Shown: in pieces, positions 1 through 7,904 of the stretch
Position numbering within the stretch: the first letter of the stretch is position 1
Layout of the letters: every line of letters starts with the position of its first letter
Assembly (NCBI GenBank): GCA_002363385.1
Contig: DEVL01000003.1
Coordinates: forward strand, 958,224 to 1,022,223
DNA length: 64,000 nt
Source: Stenotrophomonas maltophilia
Lineage (GTDB): Bacteria; Pseudomonadota; Gammaproteobacteria; Xanthomonadales; Xanthomonadaceae
Reading direction: 5' to 3'
Translations under genes and position numbers: made by a program
The notes under the pieces: generated by a model
What the model saw: the letters and a program-made list of their open reading frames with translations, nothing else
The model's database searches: none
What the model was told of the DNA's origin: nothing

Positions 1-19
1 TCATCATCATCATCATCAT
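1..19. repeat. CAT trinucleotide run at left edge
   Basis: The window opens with six or more uninterrupted CAT triplets (positions 2-19) followed by imperfect copies to about 37. On the minus strand this reads as consecutive Met codons preceded by Leu-Thr-Leu-Met-Thr-Leu; on the plus strand as His codons. Neither frame has a convincing start with a ribosome-binding site inside the window, so a leader peptide for a gene off the left edge is possible but not shown. Confidence 0.5.
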
Positions 20-145
20 CAGCGTCATCAGCGTCAGGGCAGTGAAACGCAGGCAGCGCAAGGCGTCGGCCGGGCAGGGAGGACGCTGGAGTATGCGCGA
101 CTGATGATCATCTGGAATATATATCGCTTCATGCCGATGAAGGGA

Positions 146-174
146 TTGACATGGGCTGGAAGCACTGGCATCGT
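146..174 (+). promoter_or_regulatory. Possible sigma-70 promoter of the met operon
   Basis: A perfect TTGACA lies at 146-151. A weak CATCGT follows 17 nt later at 169-174. Transcription from it would begin close to the first helix of the riboswitch at 181. The minus-10 is poor, and an AT-rich TATATAT patch at 117-123 is an alternative. This is inference only. Confidence 0.3.
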
Positions 175-180
175 GGCTCC

Positions 181-297
181 ACCATCGAGACCGGCAGAGG
201 GACAGGCCCTTTGAAGCCGGGGCAGCCCGCAGACGCGAAAGCGACCTGCGTAGGTGCCAAATCCTGCGGAGACCGTTGGTGTCTTCCGAAAGATGGT
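181..297 (+). promoter_or_regulatory. SAM-I (S-box) riboswitch
   Basis: The sequence matches the S-box aptamer. P1 is formed by ACCATC (181-186) and GATGGT (292-297). Conserved blocks follow in order: ATCGAGA, then GAGGGACAGGCCC, TTTGAAGCC, a P3 hairpin capped by a GAAA tetraloop (CGC-GAAA-GCG, about 234-243), GGTGCCAAATCCTGC (253-267), and GAAAGATGG closing the structure. S-boxes bind S-adenosylmethionine and normally switch methionine genes off when it is abundant. It lies about 80 nt upstream of metX-metB-hom, so the three genes are probably controlled together. Confidence 0.92.
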
Positions 298-348
298 TCG
301 AACCGTGCACCGTGCGTGCGCTTCGAACGCGAGCTCCGCGAAAGCTCG
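295..348 (+). promoter_or_regulatory. Probable riboswitch expression platform
   Basis: Between the aptamer and metX are a 10-nt palindrome GGTTCGAACC (295-304) that overlaps the 3-prime side of P1, and a hairpin CGAGCT (330-335) / AGCTCG (343-348) followed by GGCCGTTTTCC. This arrangement could terminate transcription or hide the weak metX ribosome-binding site. There is no strong U-tract, so translational control is at least as likely as termination. Confidence 0.45.
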
Positions 349-377
349 ATGGCCGTTTTCCTACTTTGGATACCGCC

Positions 378-1409
378 ATGCGCTTCGCCACCGCCGCCCC
401 TGTCGCCACCGACTCCTTCGCCCCGCTCAGCGTCCCCGTCGACGCCGGGCTGAACGCCGTGCGCGGCGATATCGCGGCGGTGCTGTCGATGCGTCACGGT
501 GGACCGCGACCGGTACGCCTGCGCTACGAAATCGTCGGCCGCGCCGATGCGCCGGTGGTCGTGCTGGCCGGCGGCATCTCTGCGCATCGCCATGTCGCGG
601 CCAATGCCGAGTTTCCTGAAAAGGGCTGGGCTGAAGGCCTGGTTGCCGCAGGCCGCGCGCTGGATCCGGCCTCGCTGCGCATCCTGGCGTTCGATTTCAT
701 CGGGGCCGATGGTGCGCTGGATGTGCCGATCGATACCGCCGACCAGGCCGATGCCCTGGCTGTGCTGCTGGACCATCTCGGCATCGCCCGCCTGGAGTCC
801 TTCGTTGGGTACTCCTACGGCGCGCTGGTCGGCCAGCAGTTTGCGATCCGCCACCGCCAGCGCGTGCAGAAGCTTATCGCGGTGAGCGGTGCGCATCGGC
901 CGCACCCGTATGCCGCAGCCTGGCGTGCGCTGCAGCGCCGCGCGGTCGCGCTGGGGCAGTTGCAGTGCGCCGAAAGCCACGGGCTGTCGCTTGCGCGTCA
1001 GTTCGCCATGCTCAGCTACCGCACGCCGGAAGAGTTCGGTGAGCGCTTCGATGCCGCGCCGGAAGTAGTCAATGGCCGCGTGCGCGTTGCCGCCGAAGAT
1101 TATCTGGATGCGGCCGGTGCGCAGTACGTTGCCCGCACGCCGGTCGATGCCTATCTGCGCCTGTCCGAATCGATCGACCTGCATCGCGTCGACCCGGCCG
1201 CCATCCAGGTGCCGACCGTCGTGGTCGCCGTGGAAGGCGATCGCCTGGTCCCGCTGGCCGACTGCGTCGGCCTGGTCGAAGGGCTTGGCCCGCGCGGCAG
1301 CCTGCGCGTGCTGCGCTCGCCGTACGGCCACGACGCCTTCCTGAAAGAAACCGATCGCATCGACGCGATCCTCGCCACCGCTTTTCGTTCCCCCGGAGAA
1401 ACCGCATGA
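378..1409 (+). CDS. metX: Homoserine O-acyltransferase, MetX family (probably O-succinyltransferase)
   Basis: Activates homoserine by acylation, the first committed step of methionine synthesis. It is an alpha/beta hydrolase fold protein of 343 aa with a nucleophile elbow GYSYG (Ser146), an acid in EGDRLVPL (Asp288) and a histidine in GHDAF (His318), the expected triad. An upstream in-frame TTG at 276 would put the start inside the riboswitch aptamer, so the ATG at 378 is chosen. The stop overlaps the metB start by 4 nt (ATGA). MetX proteins of Xanthomonadaceae in this short form are annotated as succinyltransferases; the acyl donor cannot be decided from sequence by eye. Confidence 0.88.
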   Translation: MRFATAAPVATDSFAPLSVPVDAGLNAVRGDIAAVLSMRHGGPRPVRLRYEIVGRADAPVVVLAGGISAHRHVAANAEFPEKGWAEGLVAAGRALDPASLRILAFDFIGADGALDVPIDTADQADALAVLLDHLGIARLESFVGYSYGALVGQQFAIRHRQRVQKLIAVSGAHRPHPYAAAWRALQRRAVALGQLQCAESHGLSLARQFAMLSYRTPEEFGERFDAAPEVVNGRVRVAAEDYLDAAGAQYVARTPVDAYLRLSESIDLHRVDPAAIQVPTVVVAVEGDRLVPLADCVGLVEGLGPRGSLRVLRSPYGHDAFLKETDRIDAILATAFRSPGETA

Positions 1410-2650
1410 GCCGTTCCGCTGGTACCGAGCCGTCCTGTAGCCGCGTCACCGCCGCCGTGCGTGCCGGCATCGACCGTGACACCGCCTACGGCGCGGTGAC
1501 CCCGCCGATCGTGCTGTCCTCCAACTTCAGCTTCGATGGCTTCGGCAACAAGCGCCAGTACGACTACACGCGCAGCGGCAACCCGACCCGCGATCTGCTG
1601 GGTGAGGCGCTGGCCGAACTGGAAGGCGGCGCCGGTGGCGTGATCACCTCCACCGGCATGGGCGCGATCAATCTGGTGCTCAACGCACTGCTGCAGCCCG
1701 GCGATACCCTGGTGGTGCCGCACGATGCATACGGCGGCAGCTGGCGCCTGTTCAACGCATTGGCGAAGAAGGGCCACTTCGGCCTCATCACCGCCGACCT
1801 GACCGATCCGCGTTCGCTGGCCGATGCGCTGGCGCAGTCGCCGACGCTGGTGCTGATCGAAACCCCGTCCAACCCGCTGCTGCGCATCACCGACCTGCGC
1901 TTCGTCATCGATGCCGCGCACAAGGCCGGTGCCAAGGTAGTCGTCGACAACACCTTCCTGTCGCCGGCGCTGCAGCAGCCGATCAGCTTCGGTGCCGATC
2001 TGGTGCTGCACTCCACCACCAAGTACATCAACGGCCACAGCGATGTGGTCGGCGGTGCGGTGATCGCGCGCGATCCGGCGGTGCACGAACAGCTGGTGTG
2101 GTGGGCCAACGCGCTGGGCCTGACCGGCTCGCCGTTCGATGCGTTCCTGACATTGCGTGGCCTGCGTACGCTGGGTGCGCGCCTGCGCGCGCATCAGGAA
2201 AATACGGCGGCCGTCGTGGATCTGCTGGCCGCCAGCGATGCGGTCGCCAGCGTGTACTACCCGGGGTTGGCCGATCATCCTGGCCACGCCATCGCAGCCC
2301 GTCAGCAGAGTGGCTTCGGCGCGATGCTGTCCTTCGAACTGGCCTCGTGCCCGGGCGAGGATCCGCATGCGGCAGTGCGCGCCTTCGTGGATGGCCTGCG
2401 CTGCTTCACCCTGGCCGAATCGCTGGGCGGCGTGGAGAGTCTGATCGCGCATCCGGCGACCATGACCCACGCGGCCATGACCCCGGAAGCGCGTGCGCAT
2501 GCCGGCATCAGCGAAGGGTTGTTGCGCCTGTCAGTCGGCATTGAATCGCCGGAAGACCTGGTGGCCGATCTGCAGGCCGGGCTGGAACGCGCGCAGGTGG
2601 TGATCGATCGGCACCGCGACGTGCAGCGGCGTAAACAGGTGGATGCATGA
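1406..2650 (+). CDS. metB: Cystathionine gamma-synthase / O-succinylhomoserine (thiol)-lyase
   Basis: PLP enzyme of the Cys/Met metabolism family, 414 aa, which condenses acylated homoserine with cysteine (or sulfide). The family signature VVVDNTFLSPALQQP and the PLP-lysine block HSTTKYINGHSDVVGG are clear, with the Schiff-base lysine at Lys206. YTRSGNPTRD near residue 55 is the phosphate-binding segment. It overlaps metX and hom by 4 nt on each side, so the three are translationally coupled. Gamma-synthase rather than lyase activity is inferred from its place between metX and hom. Confidence 0.9.
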   Translation: MSRSAGTEPSCSRVTAAVRAGIDRDTAYGAVTPPIVLSSNFSFDGFGNKRQYDYTRSGNPTRDLLGEALAELEGGAGGVITSTGMGAINLVLNALLQPGDTLVVPHDAYGGSWRLFNALAKKGHFGLITADLTDPRSLADALAQSPTLVLIETPSNPLLRITDLRFVIDAAHKAGAKVVVDNTFLSPALQQPISFGADLVLHSTTKYINGHSDVVGGAVIARDPAVHEQLVWWANALGLTGSPFDAFLTLRGLRTLGARLRAHQENTAAVVDLLAASDAVASVYYPGLADHPGHAIAARQQSGFGAMLSFELASCPGEDPHAAVRAFVDGLRCFTLAESLGGVESLIAHPATMTHAAMTPEARAHAGISEGLLRLSVGIESPEDLVADLQAGLERAQVVIDRHRDVQRRKQVDA

Positions 2651-3714
2651 GCGCCGTGCTGAACCTGCCGCTGGCAGCACAGCGTCGTCTGGCGCTGCTT
2701 GGTACCGGCACGGTCGGCACCGCCTTCGTGCAGCGCTATGCCGCGCTGCAGGATCGCGGCGTCACGCTGCCCTCGTTCTCGTGGCTGGCCAACTCGCGCA
2801 CGGCGCGCGCCTGCGAACAGACCCCCGCGGATGAGCTTGCACAGGCCAACCTGGCCGCGCGCGGTGCGGCCGCGCTGCAGCCGTGGGCGGAAGCCGAAGG
2901 CCTGCAGCGCGGCGATGTGGTGGTCGACGCGACCGCCAGTGACGAGGTCGCCAACTGGCACGAACAGTGGCTGGCGCGGGGCGTGCACGTGGTGACCGCC
3001 AACAAGCTCGGGCAGGGCGCGCAGCTGGCCCGTGCCCAAGCCATCGCCGACAGTGGACAGCAGGGTGCTGCGCATTACGGCGACAGCGCAACGGTGGGTG
3101 CAGGCCTGCCGCTGCTGAGCAGCCTGCGCGCGCTGGTCGCTGGCGGCGACCGCATCCATCGCGTGGAGGGCGTGTTGTCCGGTTCGCTGGCGTGGCTGTT
3201 CCATCACTACGATGGCCAGCGACCGTTTTCGGCGTGGGTGCGTGATGCAGCCGAGGCCGGCTACACCGAGCCGGACCCGCGCGTGGATCTGTCCGGCGAG
3301 GATGTCCGTCGCAAGCTGTTGATCCTGGCGCGCGCCAGCGGCATTGCGTTGCGTGCCGAGCAGGTGCAGGTCGCCTCACTGGTGCCGGATGCACTCGTTG
3401 GGCCGTCGCCGGCGGATGCGTTGGCGCAGCTGACGCTGCTGGATGCACCGCTGCAGCAGTATTGGCAGCAGGCCAACGACCAAGGTGGGTGCCTGCGCTT
3501 CGTCGGTGGCTTCGATCACCACGGTGCCTCGGTGGGGCTGCGTGTCCTGCCGTGCGACCATCCGCTGGCCGGTGGCGCGCAGACCGACAACCGCGTCGCG
3601 ATCCACAGCGACCGGTATCACGCCCAGCCGCTGCTGATCCAGGGGCCGGGCGCCGGGGCGGAGGTTACCGCCGCCGCGTTGCTTGACGACGTGCTGGCGA
3701 TCGTGCGGCGCTGA
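2647..3714 (+). CDS. hom: Homoserine dehydrogenase
   Basis: Reduces aspartate semialdehyde to homoserine, the substrate of MetX. The protein is 355 aa with an N-terminal nucleotide-binding loop LGTGTVGTAF, the VTANK motif near residue 118, and the catalytic-domain blocks GVLSGSLAWLF and EAGYTEPDPRVDLSGED. It has neither an aspartokinase domain nor a C-terminal ACT domain, so feedback control by threonine through ACT is not expected and regulation may rest on the riboswitch. It is the last gene of the metX-metB-hom operon. Confidence 0.92.
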   Translation: MSAVLNLPLAAQRRLALLGTGTVGTAFVQRYAALQDRGVTLPSFSWLANSRTARACEQTPADELAQANLAARGAAALQPWAEAEGLQRGDVVVDATASDEVANWHEQWLARGVHVVTANKLGQGAQLARAQAIADSGQQGAAHYGDSATVGAGLPLLSSLRALVAGGDRIHRVEGVLSGSLAWLFHHYDGQRPFSAWVRDAAEAGYTEPDPRVDLSGEDVRRKLLILARASGIALRAEQVQVASLVPDALVGPSPADALAQLTLLDAPLQQYWQQANDQGGCLRFVGGFDHHGASVGLRVLPCDHPLAGGAQTDNRVAIHSDRYHAQPLLIQGPGAGAEVTAAALLDDVLAIVRR

Positions 3715-3741
3715 TTGCCGCGCGATCCCACCCAGGCGCAC

Positions 3742-3817
3742 GGTAGCGCCAGGGTGGGCTGGCTGCATCGGCGGACAATGGTGAGGACGGCGGCTGCCAC
3801 GCATGGCGTGGCACTAC
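3742..3817. repeat. SMAG-type REP pair
   Basis: A GTAG-headed stem-loop starts at 3742 on the plus strand. A second copy in opposite orientation ends with CACTAC at 3817; its stem is GCCACGC with loop CAT. They fill the gap between the convergent hom and hydrolase genes. The shape matches the Stenotrophomonas GTAG repeats. Confidence 0.7.
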
Positions 3818-3833
3818 CGGGGTGGTGGGCAGG

Positions 3834-4835
3834 TCAGTCGTGTTGTGAGATTGCCTTCAGCAGCGCCGCATTGAATCGCGCAGGGTCCTGCACCTGCGGC
3901 GAGTGGCCCAGATCCTCGAAGCTCACCAGCGAGGCGCCGGGAATCGCCGCGGCCGCCGCTTTGCCCAGCGCAGGGTAGTTGCCCAGTGTCGACTTGAGTG
4001 CCGGCGGTGCCAGGTCACGGCCGATCGCCGTGCGGTCGGTCTGGCCGATGAACAGCGTGGTCGGCACGGCCAGCTTCGGCAACTCATAAACGACCGGCTG
4101 GTTGAACACCATGTCCGAGGTCAGCGCCTGGCTCCACGCCACCGCCTGTTTGCCGGGGCCGTCGTACATGCGCGACTGCATGCGCACCCACTGCTCGTAC
4201 TCGGGCTTCCACTGGCCGTTGTAATACACGTCGAGCTGGTACTTCTTGATGCTGTCGAAGCTGGTCTTCAGCTCGCCCGTATACCAAGCGTCGATGCTGC
4301 GCCATGGCACGCCCTTGGCCTTCCAGTCTTCCAGTCCGATCGGGTTGACCAGCGAGAGACTGAGGGTGCGCCGTGGGTACATCAGCGCGAAGCGGGCCGC
4401 GAGCATGCCTCCCATCGAATGGCCGACGATGTGCAGCTTGCCTTCGCCGTAGCCCAGATGCGCCAGCAGCGCTTCGGTATTGGCAGCCAACTGACCGAAC
4501 GAGTACTGGTAGCGCTCGGGCTTGCTCGATTTGCAGAAGCCGATCTGGTCCGGCGCGATCACCCGGTAGCTGGCCGCGCTCAGTGCCGCGATGGTGTCCT
4601 TCCAAGTGGCCGCGCAGAAATTCTTGCCATGCAGCAGCACGACCGTCCCGGCGAAGCCTTTGCCACCGGCGGGCACGTCGATATAGGCCATCTCCAGCGG
4701 CTGCCGCTGGGACTCGAACCGGAAGATCTTCACAGGGTACGGATAGTCGAAGCCTTCCAGCCGCGGGCCGTAAGTCTCAGCGGCGAGGGTGGTCAGCGGC
4801 AGGCAGGCAAGCAGGGCGGCGGCCAGGATGCGCAT
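3834..4835 (-). CDS. Secreted alpha/beta hydrolase
   Basis: A 333-aa alpha/beta hydrolase with an N-terminal signal peptide (MRILAAALLACLPLTTLAA), so probably periplasmic. The oxyanion segment HGKNFCAATW, the nucleophile motif GHSMGG and a C-terminal DLGHSPQV carrying the catalytic histidine are visible. The ATG at 4835 has GGAG at good spacing; a start four codons upstream (4847) is possible. Substrate unknown; such enzymes are often labelled haloalkane dehalogenase- or epoxide hydrolase-like, but nothing here is specific. It converges on hom and is flanked by repeats on both sides. Confidence 0.85.
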   Translation of the reverse strand: MRILAAALLACLPLTTLAAETYGPRLEGFDYPYPVKIFRFESQRQPLEMAYIDVPAGGKGFAGTVVLLHGKNFCAATWKDTIAALSAASYRVIAPDQIGFCKSSKPERYQYSFGQLAANTEALLAHLGYGEGKLHIVGHSMGGMLAARFALMYPRRTLSLSLVNPIGLEDWKAKGVPWRSIDAWYTGELKTSFDSIKKYQLDVYYNGQWKPEYEQWVRMQSRMYDGPGKQAVAWSQALTSDMVFNQPVVYELPKLAVPTTLFIGQTDRTAIGRDLAPPALKSTLGNYPALGKAAAAAIPGASLVSFEDLGHSPQVQDPARFNAALLKAISQHD

Positions 4836-4907
4836 GGCAGTCTCCATCGGGGGGAGTCCTGACTGTACCGGAGCGGCCGTTCAGGCGTACCGACGATGCC
4901 ACCTGGA

Positions 4908-4932
4908 GCAGCCGACCAGCGGTCGGCTCTAC
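4908..4932 (-). repeat. SMAG-type REP
   Basis: Reverse-strand GTAG element: the stem GCCGACC / GGTCGGC ends in CTAC at 4929-4932. It lies between the hydrolase start and the sdaA stop. Confidence 0.75.
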
Positions 4933-4948
4933 CGCCGGGGACGGCCGA

Positions 4949-6331
4949 TCAGCACTCGATGACGTTGACCGCCAGCCCGCCGCGGCTGGTTTCTTTGTAC
5001 TTGTCCTGCATGTCGCGGCCGGTGTCGCGCATGGTCTTGATGACCTTGTCCAGCGAGACCTTGTGCTTGCCGTCGCCGCGCATGGCCATGCGTGAGGCAT
5101 TGATCGCCTTGACCGCGCCCATCGCATTGCGCTCGATGCAGGGAATCTGCACCAGCCCGCCGATCGGGTCGCAGGTCAGGCCGAGGTTGTGTTCCATACC
5201 GATTTCAGCGGCATTCTCGATCTGGCTCGGGTTGCCGCCCAGCGCGGCGACCAAGCCGCCGGCCGCCATCGAGCAGGCCACGCCCACTTCGCCCTGGCAG
5301 CCGACTTCGGCGCCGGAGATCGAGGCGTTTTCCTTGTACAGGATGCCGATCGCCGCCGAGGTCAGCAGGAAATCGAACACGCGCTGTTCATTGGCGCCGG
5401 GGCAGAAACGGTCGAAGTAATGCAGCACCGCCGGCAGTACGCCGGCTGCGCCGTTGGTCGGTGCGGTCACCACGCGGCCACCGGCGGCGTTTTCTTCGTT
5501 CACGGCCAGCGCGTACAGGTTGACCCAGTCCAACGTGGTCAGTGGGTCGCGCATCGCCGCTTCCGGCTTGGAGGACAGTTCGCGGTACAGCGCCGGGGCG
5601 CGGCGCGAGACATGCAGGCCGCCGGGCAGGGTGCCTTCCTGGCGAATGCCGCGCTCCACGCAGGCCTGCATGGCGCTCCAGATCTCGCGCAGGTTGTCGC
5701 GGATCTCCTCTTCGGTGCGCCAGCACTTCTCGTTCTCGAACATCATCTGGGCGATGCTCAGGCCGCTGCGCGCGGTCTGCGCGAGCAGCTCGTCGCCGCT
5801 CTTGAACGGGTAGGGCAGCGGGGTTTCATCGGGCACGATGCGGTCATCGGCCGCGTCGTCCTGGTTGACCACGAAACCGCCGCCGACGGAGTAGTAATCG
5901 CGCGTGGCGATCACCTGCTCGTCCGCACCGTAAGCCGTGAAGCGCATGCCGTTGGTGTGGTACGGCAGCTTCTGGCGCTTGTTCAGGCCCAGGTCGCGCT
6001 TCTCGTCGAAGGCGATCTCGTGCTGGCCCATCAGGCGGATGCGCTTGCTGCTGCGGATCCGCTCGAGTGTCTCGGGGATGATGTCCGGATCGATCAGGTT
6101 CGGGCGCTGGCCTTCCAGCCCGAGCAGCACGGCCTTGTCGGTGCCATGGCCACGGCCGGTCAGGGCGAGCGAGCCGTAGACGTCGGCGCGGATGCGCACC
6201 ACGTCCTGCAGATGGCCGGGATCGAGGAGCCAGCGGTGCACGAAACGTTCGGCAGCCTTCATCGGTCCCACGGTGTGCGAAGAACTCGGGCCAATGCCGA
6301 TCTTGAAAACGTCGAACGTGCTGACAGCCAT
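4949..6331 (-). CDS. sdaA: L-serine dehydratase (iron-sulfur, single chain)
   Basis: Deaminates L-serine to pyruvate and ammonia using an oxygen-sensitive [4Fe-4S] cluster. The 460-aa length is typical for the fused beta-alpha form. The N-terminus FKIGIGPSSSHTVGPM is the family hallmark; the alpha part carries GAAGVLPAVL, GCQGEVGVACSMAAGG and LTCDPIGGLVQIPCIERN, which hold the cluster cysteines. The ATG at 6331 (MAVSTFDVFK) is preferred. It ends with RGGLAVNVIEC. It diverges from the small glutaredoxin-like gene at 6429. Confidence 0.95.
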   Translation of the reverse strand: MAVSTFDVFKIGIGPSSSHTVGPMKAAERFVHRWLLDPGHLQDVVRIRADVYGSLALTGRGHGTDKAVLLGLEGQRPNLIDPDIIPETLERIRSSKRIRLMGQHEIAFDEKRDLGLNKRQKLPYHTNGMRFTAYGADEQVIATRDYYSVGGGFVVNQDDAADDRIVPDETPLPYPFKSGDELLAQTARSGLSIAQMMFENEKCWRTEEEIRDNLREIWSAMQACVERGIRQEGTLPGGLHVSRRAPALYRELSSKPEAAMRDPLTTLDWVNLYALAVNEENAAGGRVVTAPTNGAAGVLPAVLHYFDRFCPGANEQRVFDFLLTSAAIGILYKENASISGAEVGCQGEVGVACSMAAGGLVAALGGNPSQIENAAEIGMEHNLGLTCDPIGGLVQIPCIERNAMGAVKAINASRMAMRGDGKHKVSLDKVIKTMRDTGRDMQDKYKETSRGGLAVNVIEC

Positions 6332-6428
6332 GATTGCCAAACTGCGGGTATCGGATGGAGCGCTATTCTATGCGCTTCGTGCCGCCGGCTCTGGCTGCGG
6401 CGCAACATTTCCCAAGGCGGGTGGGCCG

Positions 6429-6647
6429 GTGTTTACCTTGTACCAGCGTGATGACTGCCAGTTGTGCGACCAGGCCCTGGCGGTGCTGGCCCAGGCCCGG
6501 GTGGCCGATCTGGACAGTGTGTTCATCGATGACGACACCGCGCTGGAGGCCCGCTACGGGCTGCGGGTGCCGGTGCTGCGCGATGCGCAGGGACGGGAGC
6601 TGGACTGGCCGTTCGACGTGGCCGGACTGCGGGCCTGGATCGGCTGA
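6429..6647 (+). CDS. Glutaredoxin-like small redox protein
   Basis: A 72-aa protein starting at a GTG (VFTLYQRDDCQLCDQAL) with AAGGCGG about 8 nt upstream. It has the thioredoxin-fold first strand and a CxxC (Cys-Gln-Leu-Cys) near residue 10, then the cis-proline segment YGLRVPVLRD, and ends RAWIG. This is the DUF836-type glutaredoxin family, usually electron carriers of unknown partner. In-frame extension upstream would run into the sdaA regulatory region and has no family similarity, so the short form is chosen. Confidence 0.8.
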   Translation: MFTLYQRDDCQLCDQALAVLAQARVADLDSVFIDDDTALEARYGLRVPVLRDAQGRELDWPFDVAGLRAWIG

Positions 6648-6678
6648 CACCCAGCGCCGCTTGGCATTGCTGGATGTG

Positions 6679-6750
6679 GTAGTGCCGGCCGCTGGCCGGC
6701 TCGCCGGGAGTCGATCATCGCGCGAGGAGCCGGCCAGCGGCCGGCACTAC
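6679..6750. repeat. SMAG-type REP dimer (inverted pair)
   Basis: GTAGTGCCGGCCGCTGGCC at 6679 is mirrored by GGCCAGCGGCCGGCACTAC ending at 6750, with about 26 nt between. The two units point towards each other and can form either two hairpins or one long one. They lie between convergent genes and may also act as a terminator. Confidence 0.85.
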
Positions 6751-6762
6751 CGCCATCTGACG

Positions 6763-7329
6763 TTACTTCGCCTTCAGGACCACTTTGGTGCTGATCGCGG
6801 TCTCGTTCGGGATGGTCTTGGTGTCGGCCCAGTCGCCGCCGCCCACGCCGAAGTCCAGACGCTTGACCGTGGCCTTGCCGGCCAGCACCGGCTGCGCGCC
6901 CGGGGTCCAGGTGAAGGTGAGGGTGACCGGCTTGCTGACGCCGCGCAGCTCCAGCGTGCCGTCGGCCGCGTACTGGTTGTTGCCCAGCGAGCGGAACTTG
7001 GTGGCGCTGTACTTGGCCTGGGCGAACTTGCCCACGTTGAAGAAGTCCGCGCCCTGCAGGGTCGAATCGCGGTCGCTGTTGCCGCTCTTGGCGCTGGCCA
7101 GCGGAATGGTCACTTCCAGCTTGGCGTCATCCAGCTTGGCCGGATCGAAGCTGAGCTTGGTATCAAAGCCCGGGAAGGTGCCGGTAAACACTTCGCCGTC
7201 GTACTTGGTGGCGAAGGCCAGCACCGAGCCGGGGGCCTGCACATAGTCAGCGGCCAGTACCGGTGCGGTAGCCAGCAGCCCGGCCAGGGCAGCAGCAACC
7301 GCGGCGGGAGAGGTGAGCTTGATGTTCAT
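6763..7329 (-). CDS. YceI family periplasmic protein
   Basis: A 188-aa lipocalin-like YceI protein with signal peptide (cleavage near APVLAADY). YceI proteins bind amphiphilic isoprenoid-type ligands. Family features: an opening LDP-like segment (APGSVLAFATKYDGE), SFDPAKLDDAKLEVTIPLAS, DFFNVGKFAQAKYSATKF and GTLELRGVSKPVTLTFTW. The ATG at 7329 is only 2 nt after the stop of the cytochrome b561 gene, so it is the last gene of a three-gene operon. Confidence 0.93.
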   Translation of the reverse strand: MNIKLTSPAAVAAALAGLLATAPVLAADYVQAPGSVLAFATKYDGEVFTGTFPGFDTKLSFDPAKLDDAKLEVTIPLASAKSGNSDRDSTLQGADFFNVGKFAQAKYSATKFRSLGNNQYAADGTLELRGVSKPVTLTFTWTPGAQPVLAGKATVKRLDFGVGGGDWADTKTIPNETAISTKVVLKAK

Positions 7330-7331
7330 GG

Positions 7332-7904
7332 TCAATCCTTCTGGGGGGAGGCAAGCCAGCGCTGCGGGAGCATGCGCGCAAGCGTGGCATCGCGTTGGTA
7401 AAAATGGTGATAAAGCGCGGCACCGGCATGGGCCACGACCACGGCGATCAGGAGCCAGAAGCCCCACTCATGGATCGCGTGTGAGATCTGGGTAACCCGT
7501 TCGTCCGGTGGGCTCAACTTGGGTACGTCGACCAGCCCGAACCAGCGGAACGGACGCAGGCCGCTGGCCGAGTCGTAGAGCCAGCCCGACAGTGGAATGC
7601 CGAACATCAGCACGTACAGCAGCCAATGCGTGGCCGAGGCAATACGCTCCTGCCAGGTCGGCGTGCCCGGCACCGGATGCGGTGCACCGGCATACAGGCG
7701 CCACACCAGGCGGGTCACGACCAGCGCCAGTACCGTGATGCCGATCGACTTGTGCATGGTGTAGACCCAGAAGTACTTCGGGGTCCTGGGCAGTTCGCCC
7801 ATGGTCAGCCCAACGATGCCCAGGGCGAGGATCAACACGGCGATCAGCCAGTGCAGGGTCTGGCTGACGCCACCCCATCGGGTCGGGGTGTTCTTGGCGG
7901 TCAT
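7332..7904 (-). CDS. Cytochrome b561 (CybB family)
   Basis: A 190-aa four-helix membrane cytochrome that probably passes electrons between quinol and a periplasmic partner. Haem-ligand histidines sit in expected helices: LHWLIAVLIL near residue 18, MHKSIGI near 50, THWLLYVLMFGIPLSGW near 90 and EWGFWLLIAVVVAHAGAALYHHF near 150. It overlaps the upstream YceI gene by 4 nt (ATGA) and is followed by a second YceI gene 2 nt away. Cytochrome b561 next to yceI is a recurrent pairing. Confidence 0.93.
   Translation of the reverse strand: MTAKNTPTRWGGVSQTLHWLIAVLILALGIVGLTMGELPRTPKYFWVYTMHKSIGITVLALVVTRLVWRLYAGAPHPVPGTPTWQERIASATHWLLYVLMFGIPLSGWLYDSASGLRPFRWFGLVDVPKLSPPDERVTQISHAIHEWGFWLLIAVVVAHAGAALYHHFYQRDATLARMLPQRWLASPQKD

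Noticed and set aside
129..2500. Long antisense frames across metX and metB
   Set aside because: They overlap the riboswitch and two genes with clear catalytic motifs; composition is typical of shadow frames.
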